From Dichotomocladium elegans (taxonomy: Eukaryota; Mucoromycota; Mucoromycetes; Mucorales; Lichtheimiaceae): a stretch of DNA of 64,000 nt. The notes under the pieces are model-generated. The model searched no databases and was not told the origin of the DNA. It worked only from the letters and a program-made list of their open reading frames with translations. Positions 58,321 to 64,000 of the stretch are shown one piece after another. The translations under genes and the position numbers were made by a program. Numbering within the stretch: position 1 is the first letter of the stretch; the number at the start of each line of letters is the position of its first letter. Location of the stretch: positions 1,178,001 through 1,242,000 of the forward strand of contig JAIXMN010000005.1 of the NCBI GenBank assembly GCA_025716815.1. Direction: 5' to 3'.

Positions 58321-58756
58321 CCATTTATCGTATGTTTCCCTTAAAAAAAGTGCACTTTGCTAGTGTACATATCTCTCTGTCAATAGCGCTGTTGTTCGAG
58401 AGAGATAGACAAGTGAGCATGCTAAACTCCACCCTCCCAAAAACAACAACTACTACAAAAAATATTAGTAATAGATGCTCCCTTATTTATGACCTTTCAT
58501 CGGGCATCCACCTTCCCGAGTTTCTTTCTCGATTGCTTTTTTTCCCTTCTTCTTCTTCACATAGAGACTAGACAATGAATTCTTATGCTATGTTCGACGT
58601 ATTGGCCTTTATACATTGATTATGCACCAAATACACCAATAAAAGAGATGAATGTGCTTCAGAAAAGTGAGACGCTAGAATTGTGGCCTATAGAATACGT
58701 GCATTTGCTGCGTGCCCCGATGTCTTTGATTTGCAAAAAAATAAAAAGTTCTAGGG
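58221..58756. other. Convergent 3' region with GT repeat
   Basis: Between the zinc-finger gene and the 3' end of the kleisin gene. A GT run of about fourteen units lies at 58291-58319. No gene was seen. Confidence 0.65.
58291..58319. repeat. GT dinucleotide microsatellite
   Basis: Uninterrupted GT run of about fourteen units, just downstream of the zinc-finger gene. Confidence 0.95.
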
Positions 58757-61378
58757 CTAAACTGCCGCAGGTAGACGTAAAGTCAGTCGAATGAGCCCGA
58801 AAGGTTCTGATTGATGTGGATAGAGCAGGTTCTGTGATGCAAGGCCTAATGGGTGGAGGGGATGGTGGCTTTTTGAGGACTCTGTCAGGGATCGAAAGAA
58901 AAAACTGTCCGCTTACTTAGAACTTCATAGAAACCTCGGGCGATTGTCGTCCTCATTTTCGGATCAGTAAAAAGACCGTCAAAATCAACCGTGCCATCGT
59001 CCTGGTCCGCACACAGCTGTGCATGTCTACGAAGGGTTTATTTTTTTACATCTCCTTCTTTCTCCCTGCAGTCCTGTCCCTTCTCCTCGTCCTCCTCCTT
59101 CACCAGCTAGTATTTGATTCTTGTTCTCTTCCATCCCTCTTTTCTCAGCGTCCACTTCCCTCCTTCGCAATAAGAATTAAAACTGTACCTCAAAAATCGT
59201 ACCCCATTGTCATCATCGTTTTGGTCACTTGCATTATCCTGATGCATCATTTCAAAAGACCTTTCACCAATATCCGACATGTTGTCCGGCTCGTAGAACC
59301 CGGGATCATCCAGATCAGTCCACTGGCCAGAGGATGCAGATGAATCTATTTCAAGGTTAACACAAGGGCTCTTGGATGTTTGCGGGAATCGCAGCACAGA
59401 GGACCACCTCGGAAATAAAAGCAGGAGGTATACCTCGATGAAGGGCGATGGCTGCTCTAGGGAGATGTGGCCAAGGTCCTTCGACCATATCCGGTAGGTA
59501 TGGCATGATACCCGAAGGGCCGCTCGACGAAGTCTCGCTCATGCCTCGTCTCGCGGATTCCACTTGTTGTCTCTCCTATTTCATCACCACATGGTTAATA
59601 TAACTGCCCAGTACATTGGTATCTCTCTTCCCCTTCATCTTTCTCGAAGGGAGAAACTTTTGTAAACATGTTATCCACATAGGTCCATCCGTATTTTACC
59701 CCGTGCGTGACGACCGCTTGATTGATTCGCGCACGATGATAGCCGAGTTTCCAAAAGATCGGATGCGGCATGGCCATTCCTGCCACTTTATAGGGTATTC
59801 AGCCATGTATATAACACATGTCCTCCCCACTTTTCTCTCACTCTCTCAAGGAGATCCACCGTTCCTTTACTTCTTACGCACCTCCTACAAGGGGCTTCAG
59901 ATGACGATGTTGATCTGACCGAGCAATAAGGTTCTAGAAAAAGGGTTGGCGAGTCTGCAAGAATCGCATGCTTTTGCAATAATCCCGCGCGGATATCAAA
60001 CCTTCTTAGACAGCGATGATGATGTGACAGGAACTTTGCGGATCAGAGTATCTGTATGTGAATAGAATCTTGCCGGAACAGTAGTTGCCGCATCAGGTTC
60101 CGCAGGGAGTGGTCCACCTCGCTGTCGGCGGTGTTGACGACGACGCGTGCGGCCTTGCACTTCCACATTCAGATGATCGTCATTCATTGAACTGGAGACA
60201 ATATGGGAATATTCACATGTCGCAAGTTCTCGTAGAGGGACCTGCTGTAGCATAGGTGCCTGTTGCAGCGCCTGCTGTCGGCTGGACGGAGTGAAATCAA
60301 AGTCATCGCTGCTCCTGAGAACCCATACGCACATAGATCTAATGGTAAGGAAACCATCAAATCGATACAAATGGAGGATGAGCATCGAAATATTTACCAG
60401 AGGACGTTATTGTCAATCGCATCGAAGGGTTGGTCGTTAGACATCAAAGGTTCGTTGAATGTCGCAGGCGTGCCATCGACGCGCTCGACATCATCGCCGT
60501 CGTGAGGAGCAAAGAGCAGCGAATCGATCGAGTGCTCCTCCACAGTCGTCGAGTTTTCGTCCTGAAGGAGGTTCGCCTATCCATGTGCGCACATGTACAG
60601 CTGGTTAATTTTCTGGTAAGATGTCGATTTCTATTACGATACTCGACTGCATCCATCTCCGAGCCAAAATCAAGCGCTGGGAGCTCTTTCAATGTAATCG
60701 TACGCACGCTAACAGTGGCGGCTGCCTTGTTAGCCTGCCATCCGCCTGCCCCATCACCATTGTACAACGCACACACAGGAGAATTTGAACCTCCCACTCA
60801 CTTTGCTTCAGTCACAGGCATATCGACCATCGCGTGCAAAGTGGTCATATCGCGCTGGATGCGCACCCACAAATGGAGCACCTCGGCTGCACGTTAAGAA
60901 AACACAGCACAGTCTGTAAGCATCCCGTAAAATGCGTCCAGCCGCAACATTCAACAGGATCTCTCTTCCCCCCTCCTTCCACGCTTTATCCGCGCGCCCC
61001 TCAGGCTTTACTGTATATAAATCGTGATTGGTGGTGGGCCACCTTGACCATCCCCAGTAGAAGACCCGCTGAAACCGGCAGAGGTAGCGTGTGATGGAGT
61101 ATATAGTCACTAGACATGAGAACAGAAGCTATGCATGAACGCAAGGCTTTGATCGCGTTGCTCCATGGCATGGATTATACCAGATATCGGCAAGATCGAT
61201 CATGGCAAGATCTCGCTTTGTGAGGAACTTGCTCCGCACGTGTCGGTTTGCGCTCAGCGTGGCAGCACGCCTGCAATCATGAAAATCAGCCATTATCTTC
61301 AAATGCCCATCTCTTTCTAGTTTTGTGTATGACGTGCCATATAGTTAAAAGCTCCTTCCTGTCAGTGGGAATAATCAT
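58757..61378 (-). CDS. Rec8-like meiotic cohesin kleisin (multi-exon, middle uncertain)
   Basis: Kleisins close the cohesin ring by binding Smc3 and Smc1. The N-terminal module is read from exons 61378-61338, 61270-61181, 61109-61012, 60886-60802 and 60708 onward: RAATLSANRHVRSKFLTKRD, AMIDLADICDYILHHTL, SAGLLLGMVKVAHHQSRF, LHLWVRIQRDMTTLHAMVD, then RTITLKELPALDF. The WLAATL-like start, the LLLGxxxV strand and the HxWVRxxRDM block are Rec8-type. Central exons at about 60576-60398, 60314-60002 and 59970-59878 are acidic or basic linkers. The end is the winged helix from exons ~59573-59434, 59345-59189, 59026-58917 and 58845-58757: FDGLFTDPKMRTTIARGFYE, then VLSLASQNLLYPHQSEPFGL. Junctions at about 60650-60560 and 59780-59570 are unresolved, and exon 1 needs a GC donor. 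The stop codon at 58757 is firm. Confidence 0.72.
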
Positions 61379-61445
61379 CACAAAGTAAAGTGTGGGGGGA
61401 GAGAAAGAGAGAGAGAGAGAGCAAGACCGAAGAATGTCTCACTTT

Positions 61446-62979
61446 TTAGTTGAGATTGACTAGATCTGTGTTCTGCTGGGCTAACTCTTCCTTCAGCCTG
61501 TCTATCTGTGGATCACATTTGTCCATAACACTCTTTAGAGCCCTATACTCCCTTATCACCAGCACATCCACCACTGCCTCACAGCCAGTTACCTGATGTT
61601 GTAACACTGCCGATTTAAGATCCAGGAGTTTGGTCGTGGGGCAAATCATGTTATCGACAAGGTGGGTAATCGACTGACCATACACTCCAGCATTGTACAT
61701 CTGCGTCAGCACTTCCGGTAGCGACTTTTGCTCACTGCTATACATTCATATTTTCATCAACTTGGATCTGCCCCTCTCCTCCTCTTCTTCGACTGCCCTC
61801 AAATCCCCTAACCTTTTTCTACTGTTACTGCTGCTGTATTGTATTCTCTGCGTCGCGAGCTCATATTCTTTACAATGCTCTTCGTACATAATCCGCGGCA
61901 ATGATAAGAAAGTCTCGCGGATATTTGGCGAAGCAGCGGTCTCGGTGCACACCTCAATTGGAATATTAATCCGTCGAATACTTGGTGCATCGTCATCTTT
62001 TTAGTTCCTACTTCGTCCTTTTTTCGACCCACTTCCTCATTCACCTTCCGTTTTCGCTTTCTTCTGCCTGAAAGCATGTCATTTGAAATCTCTGCAACTG
62101 TGAACTTATGAATGAAGTTTCTGCTATCCGACTTTTCTCCGCTTCTTTCCAGATCAAGCTCCCAACTTACCATGTCAGGTCGTTCATCAAAGCATGATAT
62201 GATGATACCCAAGAAATGGGGATCCAGGTACTGATAAGAGAGCTGTGTCCGTAAGTCTAGAAAACAAGGTTACCCTTGGTAAGGATAGTGCAGATTTTTC
62301 GCCATGTAGAGGACGTCGGGTCAACATGCCTACATGAGATGGAAAGACGGTGATATGTGGATGGCTATGATACTGAAAGGAACTGGTGGTGAATGACGAG
62401 GTTTTCTGGGTTTTTTTTTTGCAGATACAACTAATCATCTCGTCGAGCTTACTTACCCACCCAATCACTCGCATGTTTTTGCCATTTCTCTTGGCCAGTT
62501 CCTAATCAATGATGATGTTGGTCACCCTTTTTTAAGACAACAGTGCAGCCTATGTAGATATGCATTGCAAGAGCTGTGCCCCCTGGTCTCAAAGCAATAT
62601 ATCCATGTACCTCTGCCGCTTCCGCAGCAAGATGAAGCTGCTCCGGCGCAATTTCGACTCGGTCCTTGCGTTTATCGGAACGTGTCAAGAGGGACACTGC
62701 ATGGATTCGCGCCAATGCACGAGTGGACACAAAAGGATTGGTGTTTTTTAATCCCTGTTGCGCCCGAAGCAATGTCAGCAAACATGCCAGGATATGGTTT
62801 CCACGCAGTACACACTTGCCACTCGCCGATGAGCATCCCGATGATCTCTTCCTGATGATTCATAGGGTCAGCCAACGGGCTGAACAGTTGTAAGTAGCAA
62901 ACACAACCTTTTCGGTGGAAAGCGCATGGGCGAGCATGAGATGGTACACACTCGCTTGTATTTCGACTTTCATCAACAT
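61446..62979 (-). CDS. BRCC36-like JAMM/MPN+ K63-specific deubiquitinase
   Basis: Nine exons, 62979-62908, 62851-62816, 62754-62611, 62501-62457, 62372-62330, 62256-62171, 62097-62045, 61980-61813 and 61734-61446, give 311 residues; human BRCC36 has 316. Matches run end to end: AHALSTEKEEIIGMLIGE (the catalytic Glu), LLTRSDKRKDRVEIAPEQL, NMRVIGWYHSHPHITVFPSH followed by Val-Asp (the HxHx7SxxD zinc motif), then RTQLSYQYLDPHFLGIIISC, the INIPIEV strand and the C-terminal helices (GQSITHLVDNM). BRCC36 cleaves K63-linked ubiquitin in DNA-repair (BRCA1-A) and BRISC complexes. The metal-binding Asp codon is split by intron 5, which has a GC donor. The kleisin gene begins about 70 bp downstream on the same strand. 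Confidence 0.9.
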
Positions 62980-63575
62980 CGTGGAGAGTGGGAGAGCTGC
63001 AGGAAAAGTTGCCAAAGCAGTCTAAATTTTGATTGCCTTCGAGGAAGAAAAGAAGGTGTGGCAAGAGCGAGAGAAGGAAGAGGAGAGGTCCGGGCGGGAC
63101 ATCAACATAAGGTTTTGTTGTTGTTTCTCGAACAACTTTAATGCGTGCCCTCCTCTGGTTTCCTACTCAGGTACGGGTGAAACACGCCTTTTTTTTAATT
63201 CAGTGGCTCTGAGTGATGTGATATTTTCCACAGATAAGGTGGTCAGGTTTTGTCGGCTGTCTACCAAGGAAAAGAAAACTATAAATGATTATTATTGTAC
63301 ACAACCATAGAGCAACCAGTGGAACATTTGATTGGAAGACAACAAGGAAAACGAGCTTGTCAAGGGAAGGGCAAAGCAAAACCCTGGCGAAGCGTGTGTA
63401 TGTGTATGTGTGACTTAGCTCGGGGGATGGGGGAGGTTGGATCCGATCAAAGCGGCATTTTCTTGGCTGTTTTGGAGGGATAGCAACCGATCAGAGTAAA
63501 CGATGCCAATTGTAGGCATACCCCAATATTTGTTCTGATTCATGCCCACTGATATTGGTGCTATATGTTGCGTAG
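62980..63575. other. Divergent promoter region of BRCC36-like and methyltransferase genes
   Basis: About 0.6 kb between two divergently transcribed genes. A possible 9-nt first exon of the methyltransferase gene (ATG at 63503, coding Met-Pro-Ile before a GTAGGC donor) lies inside it. No other gene was seen. Confidence 0.55.
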
Positions 63576-64000
63576 GGACTTAAAGCAGACGACCAACTTA
63601 AGCTCATGGACCAACCAGACTGGTACGCGAATGCCCAAAAATACTGGACTAATGTGTCACCTACCGTCAATGGCATGCTCGGTGGGTTTGCAGTGGTTGA
63701 TCCGATCGACGCCAGGGGCTCGTTGCATTTCGTAAAACCATTCTTTGATGCAAATAATACCACCTACGCCTGCGACTGCGGCGCAGGGATCGGCCGGGTC
63801 ACCAAAAACTTCCTGCTGCAGGTTCCATTCGCGAAGGTGGATCTCGTCGAGCAGGCGCCCAATTTTGTGGCCCAAGCCAAAGAATCATACCTTAAAGCTG
63901 AAATCGATGCCGGCCGCATTGGCGATATCCAATGCAAAGGTCTACAGGAGTTCAGCCCAGAAAGTAACAAGTACGATCTGATTTGGTGCCAGTGGGTCCT
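63576..64000 (+). CDS. Alpha-N-terminal protein methyltransferase (NTMT1/Tae1), 5' part only
   Basis: Reads open to the window end. It starts after an acceptor at 63574-63575, giving GLKADDQLKLMDQPDWYA, and continues with YWTNVSPTVNGMLGGFA, the SAM-binding motif YACDCGAGIGRVTKNFLL, VDLVEQAPNFVAQAK, GLQEFSPES and YDLIWCQWV, all hallmarks of NTMT1, which methylates the alpha-amino group of proteins beginning X-Pro-Lys after Met removal. The start is uncertain: ATG at 63606 within this exon (MDQPDWYAN) or a tiny upstream exon at 63503-63511 joined in phase. The C-terminal half lies outside the window. Confidence 0.9.

Noticed and set aside
60444..60797. Continuous 117-residue frame over the kleisin exons as a separate gene
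   Set aside because: Only its first half (RTITLKELPALDF region) fits the kleisin; the second half is out of frame with the clear coding sequence downstream.

Overview
The window looks like a compact nuclear region of an early-diverging filamentous fungus, most likely Mucoromycota (Mucorales-like). The reasons are: many short GT-AG introns (about 50-125 nt) with CTAAT/CTAAC-like branch sites; Gln/Pro/Ser-rich transcription factors; a Rua1-type C-terminal domain regulator; a fungal Tup1; and genes such as tuberin (TSC2), a Rec8-type kleisin and a BRCC36 deubiquitinase, which budding yeasts lack. No bacterial, organellar or rRNA/tRNA sequence was recognised. All gene models below were assembled by hand from reading frames and splice signals.

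Left third (1-31 kb). After 2.7 kb of low-complexity sequence come, on the minus strand, a PLD6-like phospholipase D, tuberin/TSC2 and a mitochondrial (PARL-type) rhomboid protease. A bHLH factor (+), a proline-rich LFG-motif protein (-), a Rua1-domain regulator (+) and a CSC1/OSCA-type channel (+) follow. Then come a carnitine acetyltransferase with a peroxisomal AKL terminus (-), a sucrase/ferredoxin-like (AIM32) protein (-) and the WD40 co-repressor Tup1 (-, eleven exons).

Middle (31-38.3 kb). This is a gene desert with transposon decay. It holds a Tc1/mariner-like transposase pseudogene with terminal GTCGCA arrays, a second shorter relic of the same family, a possible two-exon unknown gene, and a hairpin followed by eight T residues.

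Right part (38.3-64 kb). This holds a grainyhead/CP2 factor with a 23-glutamine run inside its DNA-binding domain (-), a B-box plus DUF2009 (UPF0652) protein in fourteen exons (-), an ankyrin-repeat protein (+), SYS1 (-), a divergent protein kinase (-), a mucin-like single-pass surface protein (+), the 75-kDa subunit of complex I (+) and a two-finger zinc-finger factor (+). It ends with a Rec8-like meiotic kleisin and a BRCC36-like K63 deubiquitinase, tandem on the minus strand, and the start of an N-terminal protein methyltransferase (+).

There is no operon-like logic. The most notable features are the adjacency of REC8 and BRCC36, several non-canonical (GC-AG, possibly GA-AG) introns supported by conserved protein motifs, and the CAA repeat in the CP2 domain.
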